NCBI GenBank assembly: GCA_937868095.1
Contig: CALMLO010000041.1
Span: 96,767-160,766 of the forward strand
Reading direction: 5' to 3'
Source: an uncultured Phycisphaerales bacterium
Lineage (GTDB): Bacteria; Planctomycetota; Phycisphaerae; Sedimentisphaerales; Anaerohalosphaeraceae
Length of the DNA: 64,000 nt
In this document: piece by piece, positions 47,059-59,855 of the stretch
Numbering within the stretch: the first letter of the stretch is position 1
Layout: the number at the start of each line of letters is the position of its first letter
Notes under the pieces: model-generated
The model's input: only the letters and a program-made list of their open reading frames with translations
Told to the model about the DNA's origin: nothing
Databases searched by the model: none
Translations under genes and position numbers: made by a program

Positions 47059-47298
47059 AAAGGCACTAAAAACGGCCTCCCTTCAAAATTAAGTGTCTTT
47101 TATCAGACACATGCCGTCGAGGATAATCACATTTTAACCCCGATATTCCGGCTGCCCTTTCGGGCTTTCTACCATCCATGAACGAACTTTGTTTTTTTCG
47201 ATATGTGCGGCACCAACTCGATACGCAAAGGAATCCTTTCTTTGCTCGCTAAGCCGCGAAACCAGAATATATAACTTCTTTTGAAAAAACTGTCAATA

Positions 47299-49374
47299 CT
47301 ATAAAAGAATTTTTTCTGAAATTTGTTCCGGCACCCGCTCATAGGTCAACGGTTCCATCGTAAAACTTCCCCGGCCGGCTGTCGCACCGCGAAGATCCCC
47401 AGAATAGCCGAACATTTCCGCCAGAGGTACTCGCACATCGATGATCCGCGTTGTCCCATGCAGTTCTGCATTGGTGATAACCCCCCGTTTAGCAATCAGA
47501 TTCCCCTGAACAGCCCCAAAATACTGGTCCGGCACGATAACTTGAACCCGCATAATGGGTTCAAGCAAAATCGGCTGTGCTTTGGAAAGGGCCTCTCGAA
47601 TAGCCAGAATACCGGCCTGTTCAAAGGCCAAATCCGAGGAATCCACCGAGTGATAAGAACCATCCAGTAATGTAACCTTAACTCCCACAACTGGATAACC
47701 CGCCAGCGGTCCGCTTCCCAGGCCTTCCCTGATACCGCTTTCTACGGCTGGGATATACTCTTTAGGAACCGTTCCGCCGATTACAGCATTAACAAAAACA
47801 TTTTCCCGACTTACGGCACCGCTTTCATCCAAATTCGGCTCTACCCGTATTACCACATGCCCGTACTGGCCATGCCCGCCGGTCTGACGAACAAACTTGC
47901 CTTCTGCCTCAGCCGAGGTGCAAATTGTTTCCTTATAAGCAACTCGCGGCTTGCCGACACGAACATCCACCCCCAAATCACGAATCAGCTTATGCTGGAG
48001 GATCTCCAGATGGAGTTCTCCCATGCCGCTGATAAGCGTCTGCCCCGTCTCTTCATCATAAGTATGCTCAAACGTGGGGTCTTCCCGACTTAGAAGGCGA
48101 AGGGCCTCGCCAAGTTTAAGTCTGTCGGCCGCAGATTTCGGCTCAATGGACATGCTGATAACAGTTTCTGGAAAACGAATGCTTTCCAACTGAACTGGAT
48201 AATGAGTATCCGCTAATGTATCCCCTGTAAGAGTCTCTTTCAGACCTACAACAGCGATAATCTCACCTGCTTGTGCCTCATTTCGTATCTGACGTTCATT
48301 CGCATGCATTTCAAAAATGCGGGTGATATTCTCTTTGCGGTTTCGCGTAGTATTGAGTACTCGGCTGCCTTTGCGCAAAGTCCCCTGATAAACCCGCATA
48401 AAATATAAATCCCCATGCTTATCCGCTATAATTTTGAACACAAGGCCAACAAAGGGCTTTTTCTCATCCGGAACAATCTGGACTTTCCGATCTTCCTTTC
48501 CCTCCAGATAGCCTACAGCCGGGGGTCTGTCCAGCGGAGAAGGAAGAAAAGCGCAGACAGCATTCAAGAGTCGGCGAATCCCAATATTCCGCAAAGCTGC
48601 TCCGACTAAAACTGGATGCAGTTTCCCTTCAATTGTTCCTTTCCGGATACCGCGGCAAAGCAATTCTGCCGAAATCGGCCGGTCGTGCAAATAAGCATCC
48701 AAGAGCATTTCATCATATTCTGCCGCGGCCTCAATCAAATCGTGTCTGGCAATCTGGGCATGGTCTTTTAGGGAATCCGGAATTGGTTCTTCCCGCCAAT
48801 CGGCCCCTACCTCAACCTGATCATAATAGAAGGCCTTCTCTTCAATCAAATCGACCAGTCCAACAAAGCCGCTTTCTGCCCCGATTGGAATCTGGATTGG
48901 CACCGGATGGGCCTGAAGTTTCTCCTTGATGCTGGACACACACATATCAAAATCGGCCCCTATTTTGTCCATTTTATTCACAAAACACAGACAGGGCAGG
49001 TTATATTTTTTCCCCTGCCGCCAAACGGTTTCACTTTGGGCCTGCACACCTTCTGAGGCATCAAAAACCGCAACAGCCCCATCCAAAACCCGCAGGGAAC
49101 GCTCGACTTCCGCCGTAAAATCCACATGACCGGGCGTATCAATTAAATTGATAACATGATCTTTCCAGAAACATTTGGTCGCTGCCGAGGAAATTGTAAT
49201 TCCCCGCTCCTGTTCCTCCTCCAAAAAATCCATTACGGCCGTTCCTTCATGAACTTCGCCGATTTTATATGTCTTTCCTGAAAAATACAGAATCCGCTCA
49301 CTGACAGTGGTCTTGCCGGCGTCAATATGAGCCATAATCCCGATATTTCTCAATTTTTCCAGTTGTGCAGACAT
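47299..49374 (-). CDS. fusA: Elongation factor G
   Basis: The 691-residue product starts [20 protein letters not shown] at 49374. A longer frame begins 15 codons earlier with a GTG and has no ribosome binding site; AAGGA is 14 bases before the chosen ATG, which is rather long. The G domain has AHIDAGKTT (P-loop), [12 protein letters not shown] (switch I), DTPGH and NKMDK. Domain II, IV ([13 protein letters not shown]) and V ([17 protein letters not shown]) are in place. EF-G drives translocation. A terminator sits between rpsG and this gene, so it may have its own promoter. Confidence 0.96.
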   Translation of the reverse strand: MSAQLEKLRNIGIMAHIDAGKTTVSERILYFSGKTYKIGEVHEGTAVMDFLEEEQERGITISSAATKCFWKDHVINLIDTPGHVDFTAEVERSLRVLDGAVAVFDASEGVQAQSETVWRQGKKYNLPCLCFVNKMDKIGADFDMCVSSIKEKLQAHPVPIQIPIGAESGFVGLVDLIEEKAFYYDQVEVGADWREEPIPDSLKDHAQIARHDLIEAAAEYDEMLLDAYLHDRPISAELLCRGIRKGTIEGKLHPVLVGAALRNIGIRRLLNAVCAFLPSPLDRPPAVGYLEGKEDRKVQIVPDEKKPFVGLVFKIIADKHGDLYFMRVYQGTLRKGSRVLNTTRNRKENITRIFEMHANERQIRNEAQAGEIIAVVGLKETLTGDTLADTHYPVQLESIRFPETVISMSIEPKSAADRLKLGEALRLLSREDPTFEHTYDEETGQTLISGMGELHLEILQHKLIRDLGVDVRVGKPRVAYKETICTSAEAEGKFVRQTGGHGQYGHVVIRVEPNLDESGAVSRENVFVNAVIGGTVPKEYIPAVESGIREGLGSGPLAGYPVVGVKVTLLDGSYHSVDSSDLAFEQAGILAIREALSKAQPILLEPIMRVQVIVPDQYFGAVQGNLIAKRGVITNAELHGTTRIIDVRVPLAEMFGYSGDLRGATAGRGSFTMEPLTYERVPEQISEKILL

Positions 49375-49430
49375 CGTTGAAAACAGTTCCTTTCGGTTAT
49401 TCGCGATTTTCTCTCGCACTCATATAGAAT

Positions 49431-49472
49431 AAAAAAACTGCCACGGTTTTCATTTTCAAAAACCGTGGCAGT
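49431..49472 (-). terminator. Strong intrinsic terminator between rpsG and fusA
   Basis: A perfect 14-bp stem (49472-49459 with 49450-49437 on the minus strand), loop of eight bases, is followed by six or seven T (49436-49431). It separates rpsL-rpsG from fusA in what is one operon in many bacteria. Confidence 0.88.
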
Positions 49473-49485
49473 CGGCTTTCTCTTC

Positions 49486-49959
49486 TTACCAAGCAAAATG
49501 AGCGAAGGCCTTGTTGGCTTCCGCCATCCGGTGTACATTTTCCCGTGTTGTAATGGCTGTTCCCTCTTTCCGATAGGCATCCATTAATTCTGATGCCAAG
49601 CGAACAGGCATGGGCTTTCCGCCTTTGCCGCGAGCAGCAGCAATAATCCATCGAAAAGCCAGGGATTGCTGCCGATGAGGACGGACCTGCATCGGCACCT
49701 GATAGCTGGCACCGCCAACTCGTTTACTGCGGACTTCCAGAAGCGGTTTGACATTCTCGACAGCCGTTTCAAAAACTTCAAGCGGCGGAACATCTGTCAT
49801 TTTGCTTTGGACAATTTTCATCGCCTCATAAAAAACCTTACTGGACTTGCTTTTCTTGCCCTCTGACATCAAACAATTGATAAATTTCGAAACCGTCTTA
49901 CTCTGATAAATCGGATCCGGCTTCAACGTTTCATAGGAAGCTGTAAACTTTTTTGCCAT
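49486..49959 (-). CDS. rpsG: 30S ribosomal protein uS7
   Basis: A 157-residue protein: [62 protein letters not shown], with the C-terminal [20 protein letters not shown]. It nucleates the 30S head. It is followed at once by a strong terminator, and preceded by rpsL. Confidence 0.97.
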   Translation of the reverse strand: MAKKFTASYETLKPDPIYQSKTVSKFINCLMSEGKKSKSSKVFYEAMKIVQSKMTDVPPLEVFETAVENVKPLLEVRSKRVGGASYQVPMQVRPHRQQSLAFRWIIAAARGKGGKPMPVRLASELMDAYRKEGTAITTRENVHRMAEANKAFAHFAW

Positions 49960-50015
49960 ACATCCACCTTTACTCTTATTTCGTTTGTCCCCGACTGCTT
50001 ATTGCTTCTATGCTG

Positions 50016-50381
50016 TCAGGCCTTTTTGGCTCCGTATCTGCTGCGTCCCTGCTTGCGTCCGCTCACGCCAGCCGCATCCAAGACACCGCGAATGATATGA
50101 TAGCGAACACCCGGCAGGTCTCGAACACGTCCTCCTCGAATCAGAACGGTGCTGTGTTCCTGAAGATTGTGGTCAATACCCGGAATATACGCTGTCACTT
50201 CCTTGCCGTTCGTCAGACGTACACGGGCAATCTTCCGCAAAGCAGAGTTCGGTTTTTTCGGCGTCTGCGTTCGAACAATCAAACAAACACCCCGTTTCTG
50301 CGGACTTCCGCTGATATCTGAGATTCTTTTTTTGCCTTTTTTCTTTCGGCTTTTACGAACCAACTGATTAATAGTAGGCAT
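50016..50381 (-). CDS. rpsL: 30S ribosomal protein uS12
   Basis: A 121-residue protein with [40 protein letters not shown] (streptomycin-site lysine kept) and [20 protein letters not shown]. uS12 is part of the decoding centre. It follows rpoC by 30 bases. Confidence 0.97.
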   Translation of the reverse strand: MPTINQLVRKSRKKKGKKRISDISGSPQKRGVCLIVRTQTPKKPNSALRKIARVRLTNGKEVTAYIPGIDHNLQEHSTVLIRGGRVRDLPGVRYHIIRGVLDAAGVSGRKQGRSRYGAKKA

Positions 50382-50410
50382 TTTTGCTCCACATATTGAA
50401 CGATTCTTTT

Positions 50411-53400
50411 TTAATCCAAACCCAACGCTGCCTTGATAGCTCGATCTTTGGCTGCTTCCGCTTCTTTGACCTCACGGAGTTCTTCGAGCTGTTTAGGCAC
50501 AGGCGGCTCAGCCAAATGCTTGATACGCAGTTCCAGATAGCTCCTAAACGCTGTTCCCGCCGGAATCAAATGTCCCAAAATCACATTTTCCTTCAAGCCA
50601 ACAAGGTGGTCAATTTTACCGGCTAAAGCAGCTTCTGTCAATACCTTAGTTGTTTCCTGGAAGCTGGCCGCCGAAATAAAACTTTCTGACTGCAGGGCGG
50701 CTTTTGTAATCCCCAGCAAAAGCGTATTGGCCGTTGCCGAACGCGGTTTCTTGCCCTTCGCCGGCGTACCGCCCAGCATTTCCACCTTTTCATTAGCCGC
50801 CTCAAGAACTTCTTTGGAAACCAGCTGGCCTTCCTTCAGATCTGTATCGCCGGGATCAACCACACGCAGACTCTTGGCCAATTCCGCATTGACTCGACGA
50901 AACTCTGCTTTATCTACTACCTCGCCCGGGAGGAAGGGGCTGTCACCTACCGTTTCAATCTCAACCTTGTTCATCATTTGGGAAACAATAATTTCAATAT
51001 GCTTATCATTGATGTTTACACTCTGGGATCGATACACATTCTGAACCTCACGGAGAAGGTATCGCTGCAGAGCTTCTTCACCCTTAATGCGCAGAATGTC
51101 GTGGGGCACTAACGGGCCATCTATCAGGGCATCTCCCGCCTGGACGTGGTCTCCGGTATGGAAGTTCAAGTTGCTGTCCAGCGGCACATGATGCTCTTTC
51201 TCCATTCCGCTTTCATTCCGAATGATAATCGTCATCTTTCCGCGTCGCTTGTCGGTTTTCAATTCAACAATTCCGCTGATTTCCGCCATAGCGGCTGGTT
51301 CTTTGGGCTTGCGGGCCTCAAAAATTTCCGTCACACGCGGCAAACCGCCAGTGATATCCTGCGTACCGCCGGAACTGCGAGGCAGACGCGCAAGAATAGT
51401 TCCCGCCTTGACCTCCTGGCCTTCTTCTACTTCGATGCGGGCCCTCGAAGGGAGATAATGCACATCCAGAATCTTTCCATCCTTGTCTTCAATAATCACC
51501 TGCGGATGCTTATCGCCCTTATGTTCGATAATCACCGGTTTGCCTCGCTGGCCTTTTCGCTCTTCCTCCAGACGCATTGTCTCGCCTTCGATCACATCCA
51601 CAAGACGCACAATGCCGCCTACTTCAGCCAAAATCGGCACGCGGTGCGGATCCCAGGCAAACAGACGGTCACCCCTCTTGACCTTTTGCCCTTCCTGCAC
51701 CAAAATCATCGCCCCATAGGGAACCTTAAATCGTTCCAGCTCACGGTCTTTTTCATCCACAAGCAGCATTTCTCCGCTTCGCTTGAGGGAAATCTGGACC
51801 TTTTGGCCTTCCACTTCGGTCTCGACGGCTTTGAGATCGAGATATTTGACGATCCCATCACGCGGCGCCTTCTGATCTGTTTCAATCAGGGAAACAGCAG
51901 CAATACCACCAGTATGGAAGGTTCTCATGGTCAGCTGGGTACCAGGCTCGCCGATAGATTGAGCGGCAATAATCCCCACAGCCAACCCCTCTTCGACCAG
52001 CTGGCCGGTGCTCATATCCCAGCCATAACATTTGGCACAGACACCCAGCGAACTTTCACAGGTGAGCGGACTGCGAACTCGAATCGCCTCCAGACCCAGC
52101 TGTTCAATCTTTTCCGCCGCTTCCGGCGTGATTACCTCGTTCTCGCGGACAATCATTTCATCCGTAATGGGATTGCGGATATTGTCACGAGCCGTGCGGC
52201 CGATAACCAGCTGCTTGAGCGGCACAGCTACAGCTTCCCCTTTATACTCCGTTGATTTGGTAACCCCCTGAAGAGTACCGCAGTCGTGTTCGCGGATAAT
52301 AACATTCTGAGCCACATCGGCCAATTTTCGCGTTAAATAACCCGAGTCTGCTGTTTTCAGAGCCGTATCGGCCAGCCCCTTGCGGGCACCATGTGTCGAA
52401 CTGAAATACTCGAGCACATTAAGCCCTTCCCGGAAGTTGGATTTAATCGGCGTTTCAATAATCTCTCCGCTGGGTTTAGCCATTAGAGCCCGCATTCCTG
52501 CCAGCTGCTGAATCTGGTCAATGCTGCCGCGAGCTCCCGAATAACGCATCACCCAAATCGGGTTTAAATAGGGCTTGCCGTCTCGAACATCATTTTTCAT
52601 CGCATTCATCATCGCGTTGGTCACCGCGACTCGGGCATGGGTCCAAGCATCAATAATCTGGCTGTAGCGCTCCCCTTCTGTGAGAACGCCGGCATTAAAG
52701 TTCTTCATAATGCGATCGACCCTTCTCTGTGTCGCATCAATAATCGCCTGCTTTTCCGGCGGAATCCGCAGGTCCATCAAACCAAAGCTCATTCCTGCCA
52801 AGGTTGCCTGCTTAAAGCCCAGTTCCTTAATATCATCCAGCAGATGAATGGTCGCCCGACAACCGGCTATTTCATAAGCATCCTGAATCACTTGGCCCAG
52901 CCGTTTTTTATCCATCACTATATTATAAAAAGGCAGTTCAGGAGGCAGCGCATCATTAAACAGACACCGCCCCGCCGTCGTCACGATAACCGGGCCTTTC
53001 TCCTCACCACGCTCCCCCACGATCTTTTTACCTTCCGGCAGACACACTTTTACCTGAGCATGCGGACTGACAATCTCCAAATTCAGTGCTGTAATGGCTT
53101 CCATCGGGTCACGGAAGCAGGCCCCCTCCCCTTTCTGTTTTTCCGACATAAATGTTATAAAGAAGTTGCCTAACACAATATCCTGCGACGGGCCAAGCAT
53201 CGGGGAACCATTGGCCGGAGAAAAGATATTGTTTGTGGACAAAATCAGCGTGTGGGCCTCCACCTGGGCCTCAATGCTCAGCGGCAGATGCACCGCCATC
53301 TGGTCGCCGTCAAAGTCGGCGTTAAAACCGCCGCAAACCAGCGGATGCAGCATAATTGCATTGCCTTCTACCAGAACCGGCTCAAAGGCCTGAATACCCA

Positions 53401-54679
53401 TCCGGTGAAGCGTCGGTGCCCGGTTCAGAAGCACCGGATGCTGATGAATCACTTCTTCGAGGATATCCCACACCTGCTCATCTCGCCGTTCAAGCATCCG
53501 TTTGGCGCTTTTGATAGTATCAGCGAGACCTCGTTCCTTAAGTTTGCGGATAATGAAGGGCTGATAGAGCTCCAGTGCAATCTTTTTAGGCAGACCGCAC
53601 TGGTACAGTTTCAAATGAGGGCCAACCACAATCACCGAGCGTGCGGAATAATCCACCCGCTTGCCAAGCAGATTTTCACGGAAGCGGCCCTGTTTGCCTT
53701 TAATCATATCGGTCAGACTTTTCAGCGGGCGATTGTTGCTGCCCAAAACAGGCCGGCGGCAGCGACCGTTATCCAGCAGGGAATCCACCGCCTGCTGGAG
53801 CATCCGTTTTTCATTGCGGATAATCACTTCCGGCGCATTCAGATCAATCAGTTTCTTAAGCCGGTTATTCCGGTTGATGATTCGACGATACAAATCATTC
53901 AGGTCGCTGGTAGCAAAATTGCCGCTTTCGAGCATCACCAGCGGCCGCAAATCCGGCGGAATAACCGGAACTACTTCCAGCACCATCCATTCCGGTTTGT
54001 TTTCGCTGCTCCGAATGGCATTGATCAGTTTAAGCCGCTTTGTCAAATCCTTGATTTTCTGCTTGCTCGTGGTTTCATTAACAGCCGCACGCAGCTCTTC
54101 GCTCAGAGACGCCAAATCCAGCTTGACCAACAGTTCCTTAACGGCCTCCGCACCCATCGAAGCCCGAAAGCAATTGCCATATTTGCTGATCGCATCGCGG
54201 TATTCATCTTCTGTCAGCAGCTGCCTGGCCTTCAAGGGACTCTGGCCGGGATCGGTTACGACATAGTCCTGGAAATAAATAATCTTTTCGATGTCGGTAG
54301 TCTTCATCCCCAGCAGGGTGCTCAGCCGGCTTGGCAGGGCCTTAAAGAACCAGATATGTACCACCGGCGCTGACAGATTGATATGGCCCATTCGTTTTCG
54401 GCGGACCCGACTGTGCGTGACTTTCACCCCGCATCGATCGCAGATAGTCCCCTTGAACTTGGTCCCTTTGTATTTGCCGCAAGCACATTCCCAATCCCGT
54501 TCCGGACCGAAAATCCGCTCACAAAACAACCCATCTTTTTCCGGACGATAAGTCCGGTAATTGATGGTTTCCGGCTTGCGGACTTCTCCAAACGACCAGC
54601 TGCGAATATCGTTGGGGCTGGCCAGAGAAATCTTTACCGCACTGTAATCATTGATCCGATCATAAATCGCTTCTGCCAT
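50411..54679 (-). CDS. rpoC: RNA polymerase beta-prime subunit
   Basis: A 1422-residue protein. The N-terminal zinc site is present ([20 protein letters not shown], about 60-80), then the clamp and the catalytic [14 protein letters not shown] loop (about 455-468). Downstream are the bridge helix and trigger loop (about 880-930, near RTFHTGGIA), and a second zinc site with [15 protein letters not shown]. The C-terminal jaw and other parts are normal. Bacterial rpoC is usually 1200-1400 residues. It follows rpoB by 67 bases. Confidence 0.97.
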   Translation of the reverse strand: MAEAIYDRINDYSAVKISLASPNDIRSWSFGEVRKPETINYRTYRPEKDGLFCERIFGPERDWECACGKYKGTKFKGTICDRCGVKVTHSRVRRKRMGHINLSAPVVHIWFFKALPSRLSTLLGMKTTDIEKIIYFQDYVVTDPGQSPLKARQLLTEDEYRDAISKYGNCFRASMGAEAVKELLVKLDLASLSEELRAAVNETTSKQKIKDLTKRLKLINAIRSSENKPEWMVLEVVPVIPPDLRPLVMLESGNFATSDLNDLYRRIINRNNRLKKLIDLNAPEVIIRNEKRMLQQAVDSLLDNGRCRRPVLGSNNRPLKSLTDMIKGKQGRFRENLLGKRVDYSARSVIVVGPHLKLYQCGLPKKIALELYQPFIIRKLKERGLADTIKSAKRMLERRDEQVWDILEEVIHQHPVLLNRAPTLHRMGIQAFEPVLVEGNAIMLHPLVCGGFNADFDGDQMAVHLPLSIEAQVEAHTLILSTNNIFSPANGSPMLGPSQDIVLGNFFITFMSEKQKGEGACFRDPMEAITALNLEIVSPHAQVKVCLPEGKKIVGERGEEKGPVIVTTAGRCLFNDALPPELPFYNIVMDKKRLGQVIQDAYEIAGCRATIHLLDDIKELGFKQATLAGMSFGLMDLRIPPEKQAIIDATQRRVDRIMKNFNAGVLTEGERYSQIIDAWTHARVAVTNAMMNAMKNDVRDGKPYLNPIWVMRYSGARGSIDQIQQLAGMRALMAKPSGEIIETPIKSNFREGLNVLEYFSSTHGARKGLADTALKTADSGYLTRKLADVAQNVIIREHDCGTLQGVTKSTEYKGEAVAVPLKQLVIGRTARDNIRNPITDEMIVRENEVITPEAAEKIEQLGLEAIRVRSPLTCESSLGVCAKCYGWDMSTGQLVEEGLAVGIIAAQSIGEPGTQLTMRTFHTGGIAAVSLIETDQKAPRDGIVKYLDLKAVETEVEGQKVQISLKRSGEMLLVDEKDRELERFKVPYGAMILVQEGQKVKRGDRLFAWDPHRVPILAEVGGIVRLVDVIEGETMRLEEERKGQRGKPVIIEHKGDKHPQVIIEDKDGKILDVHYLPSRARIEVEEGQEVKAGTILARLPRSSGGTQDITGGLPRVTEIFEARKPKEPAAMAEISGIVELKTDKRRGKMTIIIRNESGMEKEHHVPLDSNLNFHTGDHVQAGDALIDGPLVPHDILRIKGEEALQRYLLREVQNVYRSQSVNINDKHIEIIVSQMMNKVEIETVGDSPFLPGEVVDKAEFRRVNAELAKSLRVVDPGDTDLKEGQLVSKEVLEAANEKVEMLGGTPAKGKKPRSATANTLLLGITKAALQSESFISAASFQETTKVLTEAALAGKIDHLVGLKENVILGHLIPAGTAFRSYLELRIKHLAEPPVPKQLEELREVKEAEAAKDRAIKAALGLD

Positions 54680-54746
54680 AATAGGACCCGCTCCGTTTTC
54701 TGTCCTTTTTCTTTTCTGTTCTTGTCAAGTCTTTCATCACCCCGCT

Positions 54747-57700
54747 TTAAAGCGGTATTGAACCCAGCCGCTTCTTCTCCAGCTGAATATTCAGGCACAG
54801 ACCTCGAATTTCATTGCAAAGCACCTCAAAGGAAATCGGGGTACCTGCTTCAAGTTTGTTGGTGCCTTTGACAATTGACTCATAAATCTTGGTGCGGCCC
54901 TCGATGTCATCACTTTTGACCGTCAGCATTTCCTGGAGGGTAAAAGCCGCCCCGTATGCCTCCAGCGCCCATACTTCCATCTCTCCAAACCGCTGGCCGC
55001 CCGTACGGGCTTTGCCGCCCAGCGGCTGCTGAGTAATCAGACTGTAGGGGCCGGTGGAACGGGCATGAATCTTGTCATCCACCAGATGATGCAGTTTCAT
55101 CATATAAATATACCCGATCGTGGCCTCCTGCTCAAACGGCTCTCCTGTCCGACCGTCATAAATTCGTGTCTTGAGCATCGCAGGAACTTGGGTAAAAAGT
55201 TCATCAACCGGCGGAACTTGCTTATCTTCTTCAATTTCTTTCACACGGCGATGGACATGCTCATTGGCTTCTTCGAGAACTGTCCGAATGTCATCCTCTG
55301 TCGCTCCATCAAAGACCGGCGTAATCGCATCAAAACCAAGCACCTTAGCGGCCCAGCCCAGATGTGTCTCAAAAATCTGTCCCACATTCATACGACTGGG
55401 CACCCCCAGCGGGTTCAAGCAAATATCCACAGGTGTACCGTCTTCCAGAAAAGGCATATCCTCAACCGGCATAATCTTGGCAATCACACCTTTATTTCCG
55501 TGCCGGCCAGCCATCTTATCACCGACGGAAAGCATCCGCTTGGTCGCCACATAAACCTTCACCATCTCAAGGACGCCGCTGGGCAGCTCATCTCCATGTT
55601 TAAGCCGGTCCAGCTCGTGCTTTTTCTCTTCCTGCAAAGCCGTCAAATTCGGCCAGTAGCGATCCACAATCTTCTGCGCTTCCTCCCGCAGTTTGGCCGG
55701 TTTGATCCAGGAAATATCAAAATTTTCCACCTGTTCATACAGAACAGCCGGATCTTCACTGGCACCGACCCGCTGCTTTGTATTCGGGTCCACAATCTCG
55801 ATCCCAAGCCGCTGGTTTATCTCTTCAATCATTTTACGGAAGAGGGCACACTCTTTGGCCATCATCTCTTCCTCATACTTCTTCATCTTCTGCTTCTGCT
55901 GTTTGCGCTGCTCTTCTGTGCCGCCGCCCCGCCTCATAAAATGACGGGTCTTGATGACCACTCCTTCAATTCCGCTGGGTACTTCCAGCGAATCATTCTT
56001 GACATCCTCGCCGGCACGACCGAAAATAGCATGCAGAAGTTTTTCTTCAGGCGTCAGTTCGGTTTTGCTCTTGGGCGAAACCTTACCAACCAGAATATCG
56101 CCCGGACCAACTCGGGTTCCTTCCCGGACAATGCCGTTCTCATCAAGGTTTCGAAGGGCCTTTTCGCCTACATTCGGAATATCCCGTGTAAACTCTTCCC
56201 TGCCCAGTTTGGTTTCGCGCACTTCCACGGTAAACTCATCAATATGAATGCTTGTGTAGGCATCCTGCTCCACCAGCCGTTCGCTGATGAGAATAGCATC
56301 CTCAAAGTTGTAGCCGTCAAAAGGAACAAAGGCCGCCAGCACATTGTGCCCCAGCGCTAAAACACCATTGCTTGTGCCGCCGCCGTCGGCGATAATCTGA
56401 CCGGCCGTAATCTTCTGACCAAGCGAAACAATCGGTTTCTGATTCAGGCAGGTTCGCTCGTTGAGCCCCACAAATTTATGAAGCCGGTATTCATCGGTAC
56501 CATTGATGACAATCCGTGTGGCATCCACCGCTGTAACCGTTCCGCTCTGCCGAGCCCGCACGACCATACTTGAGTTCTGCGCCACCGCTTCTTCCATTCC
56601 GGTACCTACCAGCGGCTGCTCAGTCACCAGCAGAGGCACCGACTGCCGCTGCATGTTCGACCCCATCAGGGCCCTGTTGGCGTCATCATGTTCAAGAAAC
56701 GGAATCAAGGCTGCTGACACCCCGACAATCTGCTTGGGCGATACGTCCACATAATTGACCAGCGAACTGTCCACCTGCGTCAGATCGCCTTTTTCCCTCG
56801 CCAGTACCAGACCATCCCGAAGTTTCATCGTGACCGGATCGATCATGCTCGGCGGAGCAAAAATGGCCTCCATCTCTTCATCTGCCCGCAAATACACGAT
56901 TTCATTGGTTATTTTTTTGTCCTTTACCTTGCGGTAAGGTGTCACGAGAAAGCCGTACTTGTCCACTTTGGCAAAAATACTCAGGGAGACAATCAGGCCG
57001 ATATTAGTACCTTCTGGAGTTTCAATCGGACAGACGCGGCCATAATGGCTGATATGCACATCGCGCACCTCAAAACCAGCCCGCTTGCGGTTCAGACCTC
57101 CCGGACCTAGCGCACTCAATCGCCGCTCATGCGTCAGTTGGCTGAGTGTGTTGGTCTGATCTACCACCTGGCTCAACTCGCCTCGCCCGAAGAAAAACTC
57201 CACGCTGCTTGAGACGCTCTTACTGTTGACCAAATCGGCAATCCTGCCGATTTCCTCCGGCGTTTTCATGCTCATTCGTTCCTGAACAGTCCGCCGCAGT
57301 TTCAGCAGGCCTTTGCGAATCTCGCCGGCTGCCAGTTCATCAATCGTCCGTACACGCCGATTGCCCAGATGATCAATATCATCGACCTCGCCCTCATTGT
57401 TCCGCAAAGCCAGAATATATCGAATCGTATTGAGAAAGTCCTCCGGCCGAAGCACCATTTCCCGCTCGTCCACATTTTGCTTGAACTTGCGGTTCAGACG
57501 AAAACGTCCAACCGCACCAAGCCGATAACGGTTCGGGTCGCGGAATTTTTCTTCAAAGAGGGCTTTGGCCTTATCCAGCTGGGCAGGATTTCCCGGCCGC
57601 AGACGAGTATAAAGCTTCAGCAGCGCCTCTTCGTGGCTCTCACAGCCATCCTCGGCAATAGTATTGAGAATCAGCGGGTCAGAGACTTCTCGGATCACTT

Positions 57701-58505
57701 CAACCGACTCCAGTGAACTGGCCTGGATAGTCGTAACAGCATCGCCCAATTGAGAGCCGGCCTCCACCAGAATTTCTCCGGTTTCGGTGTCCACAATCGG
57801 CCCAACTGACCACATTGTCGGTTCCAGTTTCTTAACCTTGACGGTTTCAGTTTTGTAAAACAAACGCAGCAGGTCTTCGGTCCTGCCGTATTTTTCATCC
57901 AGCGCCCGCAGGAATGTCGTCGCCGGAATCTTGCTGGACTGGTCGATCCGAATCACCAGAACATCTTTCTTGGTCACGGACATTTCAATCCAGCTGCCTC
58001 GTTCAGGGATAATCCTCGCCCCATGCAAAATCCTGGCGCCGTCCTTACTATCAATCACAAAATCCACACCTGGACTTCGGTGCAGCTGACTGACAATCAC
58101 CCGCTCAGCACCATTGACAACAAACTCCCCGCCCCCAATCATCACCGGAATTTCACCCAGATAAATCGCCTGTTCGGCAATCACATCGGCATCCTTCCGT
58201 TTCAGACGGCAGTGAATCTTCAGCGGGTAGCCGTACGTCAACCGAAGTTCGCGGCACTGCTCGATCGTATAACGCGGCTTTTCCAGCTCATAGCCCAGAT
58301 ACTCCAACTCCATCGTCTTGTCATAGCTAACGATTGGAAAAATCTCCCGAAACAGTGCCTCCAGTCCCACATCTTCCTTCCGCTTGGAAGGAGGGACATC
58401 CGCCTGCAGAAATCGCTCATAACTGGCAATCTGCACTTCAGTTAGATTCGGGATCGAGACGGCGTCTCCAATTTTCCCAAAAACCCGGACATTTCGTGAT
58501 TTCAT
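54747..58505 (-). CDS. rpoB: RNA polymerase beta subunit
   Basis: A 1252-residue protein starting [20 protein letters not shown]. The catalytic-cavity blocks are intact: [32 protein letters not shown] and [14 protein letters not shown]. The rifampicin region (about residues 437-470, bases 57100-57195) reads [20 protein letters not shown], with substitutions at positions equivalent to E. coli 510, 514, 515, 518 and 520; D516, H526 and S531 equivalents are kept. The gene follows rplL with a 224-base gap. Confidence 0.97.
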   Translation of the reverse strand: MKSRNVRVFGKIGDAVSIPNLTEVQIASYERFLQADVPPSKRKEDVGLEALFREIFPIVSYDKTMELEYLGYELEKPRYTIEQCRELRLTYGYPLKIHCRLKRKDADVIAEQAIYLGEIPVMIGGGEFVVNGAERVIVSQLHRSPGVDFVIDSKDGARILHGARIIPERGSWIEMSVTKKDVLVIRIDQSSKIPATTFLRALDEKYGRTEDLLRLFYKTETVKVKKLEPTMWSVGPIVDTETGEILVEAGSQLGDAVTTIQASSLESVEVIREVSDPLILNTIAEDGCESHEEALLKLYTRLRPGNPAQLDKAKALFEEKFRDPNRYRLGAVGRFRLNRKFKQNVDEREMVLRPEDFLNTIRYILALRNNEGEVDDIDHLGNRRVRTIDELAAGEIRKGLLKLRRTVQERMSMKTPEEIGRIADLVNSKSVSSSVEFFFGRGELSQVVDQTNTLSQLTHERRLSALGPGGLNRKRAGFEVRDVHISHYGRVCPIETPEGTNIGLIVSLSIFAKVDKYGFLVTPYRKVKDKKITNEIVYLRADEEMEAIFAPPSMIDPVTMKLRDGLVLAREKGDLTQVDSSLVNYVDVSPKQIVGVSAALIPFLEHDDANRALMGSNMQRQSVPLLVTEQPLVGTGMEEAVAQNSSMVVRARQSGTVTAVDATRIVINGTDEYRLHKFVGLNERTCLNQKPIVSLGQKITAGQIIADGGGTSNGVLALGHNVLAAFVPFDGYNFEDAILISERLVEQDAYTSIHIDEFTVEVRETKLGREEFTRDIPNVGEKALRNLDENGIVREGTRVGPGDILVGKVSPKSKTELTPEEKLLHAIFGRAGEDVKNDSLEVPSGIEGVVIKTRHFMRRGGGTEEQRKQQKQKMKKYEEEMMAKECALFRKMIEEINQRLGIEIVDPNTKQRVGASEDPAVLYEQVENFDISWIKPAKLREEAQKIVDRYWPNLTALQEEKKHELDRLKHGDELPSGVLEMVKVYVATKRMLSVGDKMAGRHGNKGVIAKIMPVEDMPFLEDGTPVDICLNPLGVPSRMNVGQIFETHLGWAAKVLGFDAITPVFDGATEDDIRTVLEEANEHVHRRVKEIEEDKQVPPVDELFTQVPAMLKTRIYDGRTGEPFEQEATIGYIYMMKLHHLVDDKIHARSTGPYSLITQQPLGGKARTGGQRFGEMEVWALEAYGAAFTLQEMLTVKSDDIEGRTKIYESIVKGTNKLEAGTPISFEVLCNEIRGLCLNIQLEKKRLGSIPL

Positions 58506-58729
58506 TCGACCTGTCTCCGTTGGACATTCTGAAACCGACTTCGGCTATCTGTTCTTACAAAACCAACACTTTTGACTGGCACGGTTTGGACAAAGGTGAA
58601 CTCAGCGCAAAAACCTGCAACAGGTTCGACACTCCGGCTCCTGCCGAATCTGCCGAACCTGCCTGCACAATCCAATCTGCGATGAATACTGCTGCAATTC
58701 TTCTCGTCGCCGACACTCCGAGAAAGTTT

Positions 58730-59137
58730 CTACTGAATTTCCACAACTGCACCGGCGGCTTCCAGCTGCTTGCGAGCCGCTTCGGCTTCCTCTTTGCTCA
58801 CATTTTCCTTCACCGGCTTGGGAAGGTTATCTACCAAATCCTTGGCCTCTTTCAGCCCCAAACCCGTCAGGGCCCGGACTTCCTTAATAACCTGAATCTT
58901 CTGCTCACCAAACGACTTAAGAATCACATTAAAACTGGTTTTTTCCTGAGCCGCAGGAGCCGCCCCAGCACCGCCGGCTGCTGGCCCAGCTACCATCACC
59001 GCACCGCCGGCTGCCGGTTCAATTCCATGGGCTTCTTTGAGATAATCCGCCAGCTCCTTGGCCTGCAGCAGCGTCAAACCAACAATTTTATCGCCTAATT
59101 CTCGAATTTCCTCGCTGAAAGTTTTCTGTTCAGACAT
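58730..59137 (-). CDS. rplL: 50S ribosomal protein bL12 (L7/L12)
   Basis: A 135-residue protein: an N-terminal helical dimerisation domain (about 8-45), an Ala/Gly/Pro hinge ([21 protein letters not shown]) and the C-terminal factor-binding domain with [20 protein letters not shown] and [20 protein letters not shown]. It forms the stalk with uL10. It lies between rplJ and rpoB. Confidence 0.97.
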   Translation of the reverse strand: MSEQKTFSEEIRELGDKIVGLTLLQAKELADYLKEAHGIEPAAGGAVMVAGPAAGGAGAAPAAQEKTSFNVILKSFGEQKIQVIKEVRALTGLGLKEAKDLVDNLPKPVKENVSKEEAEAARKQLEAAGAVVEIQ

Positions 59138-59274
59138 CGTTTCAAACTCCTGTATCTTTATACGGCCGCCGGTAGCGGGACTCCGCCGTCCCTTTTACCT
59201 GCCGGGCAGGACAACCGGCCAGCCAAACTTATAAGTTTTCCATTCGTTAATCTCTACAGCCATTCCAGATTTCA

Positions 59275-59805
59275 TCAAGCTGCTTTTTCCAGTTTTTCGA
59301 TAAGCCGTTTGATACACCCGGCAAGGACACGTCCAGGTCCGAGCATTGCTCCGACCGTTTGTTCGCCCGGGCCCAAAGCTGCACGAACGATTTGCCCCTG
59401 CAGCTCCCGCCGACTGGGCATCTTAGCCAGTTCAGCAACCGCTGCGGCTCCCATCATCACCTGACCATCGACAAAAGCCCCTTTAAATTGCAGCACAGGC
59501 AGCTTCTTGGCCCATTCTGTCAATTCTTTGGCCACATCAACCGCGCTGTCGCCGCCGTAAACAAGCGTACAGGGCCCGCTTTCAAACAGTGATGCGGCCT
59601 TTCCGCGTCCCAACGATTCAAGGGCCCGCCGCATCAGCGAATTTTTCACCACCATCAGGCGAATGCCCTTCTCCAGCAGCGTCCCGCGAAGGCGGTTGTT
59701 CTCAATCCCGTTCAAACCGATGATCTGAACAACCACAAAATCCGACGCTTCGGACAAGCGCTTTTCATATTCCTTCTGAATAAGTCCTTTTACATAATAG
59801 GTCAT
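59275..59805 (-). CDS. rplJ: 50S ribosomal protein uL10
   Basis: The 176-residue product starts at the ATG at 59805 (MTYYVKGLIQKEYEKRLSEA); GAGGAG precedes it by about five bases, and a GTG two codons earlier overlaps the site. FVVVQIIGLNGIENNRLRGT and VKNSLMRRALESLGR match uL10. It anchors bL12 dimers. It lies between rplA and rplL. Confidence 0.95.
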   Translation of the reverse strand: MTYYVKGLIQKEYEKRLSEASDFVVVQIIGLNGIENNRLRGTLLEKGIRLMVVKNSLMRRALESLGRGKAASLFESGPCTLVYGGDSAVDVAKELTEWAKKLPVLQFKGAFVDGQVMMGAAAVAELAKMPSRRELQGQIVRAALGPGEQTVGAMLGPGRVLAGCIKRLIEKLEKAA

Positions 59806-59855
59806 AATCACTCCTCAGCATCAAAACGGTCTTCTACCGCAAGAATTCTTTTCAG

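Larger units (their letters stand above)
46912..47298. other. Intergenic region between fusA and rpsJ
   Basis: This 387-base gap is the longest in the ribosomal block. Read on the minus strand it holds a small palindrome (47093-47110, GTGTCT/AGACAC), a weak terminator-like stem (47033-47058) with Ts, a TATAAT -10-like hexamer at 46955-46950, and no open frame with family character. It marks a break between str-type and S10-type transcription units. Confidence 0.6.

Noticed and set aside
51146..52255. Long plus-strand open frame of about 370 codons
   Set aside because: It lies opposite rpoC, has no family character, and is the usual mirror frame of a GC-moderate coding strand.
55065..56360. 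Plus-strand open frame of about 430 codons
   Set aside because: It is antisense to rpoB; the composition (His, Leu, Phe-rich) is that of a shadow frame.
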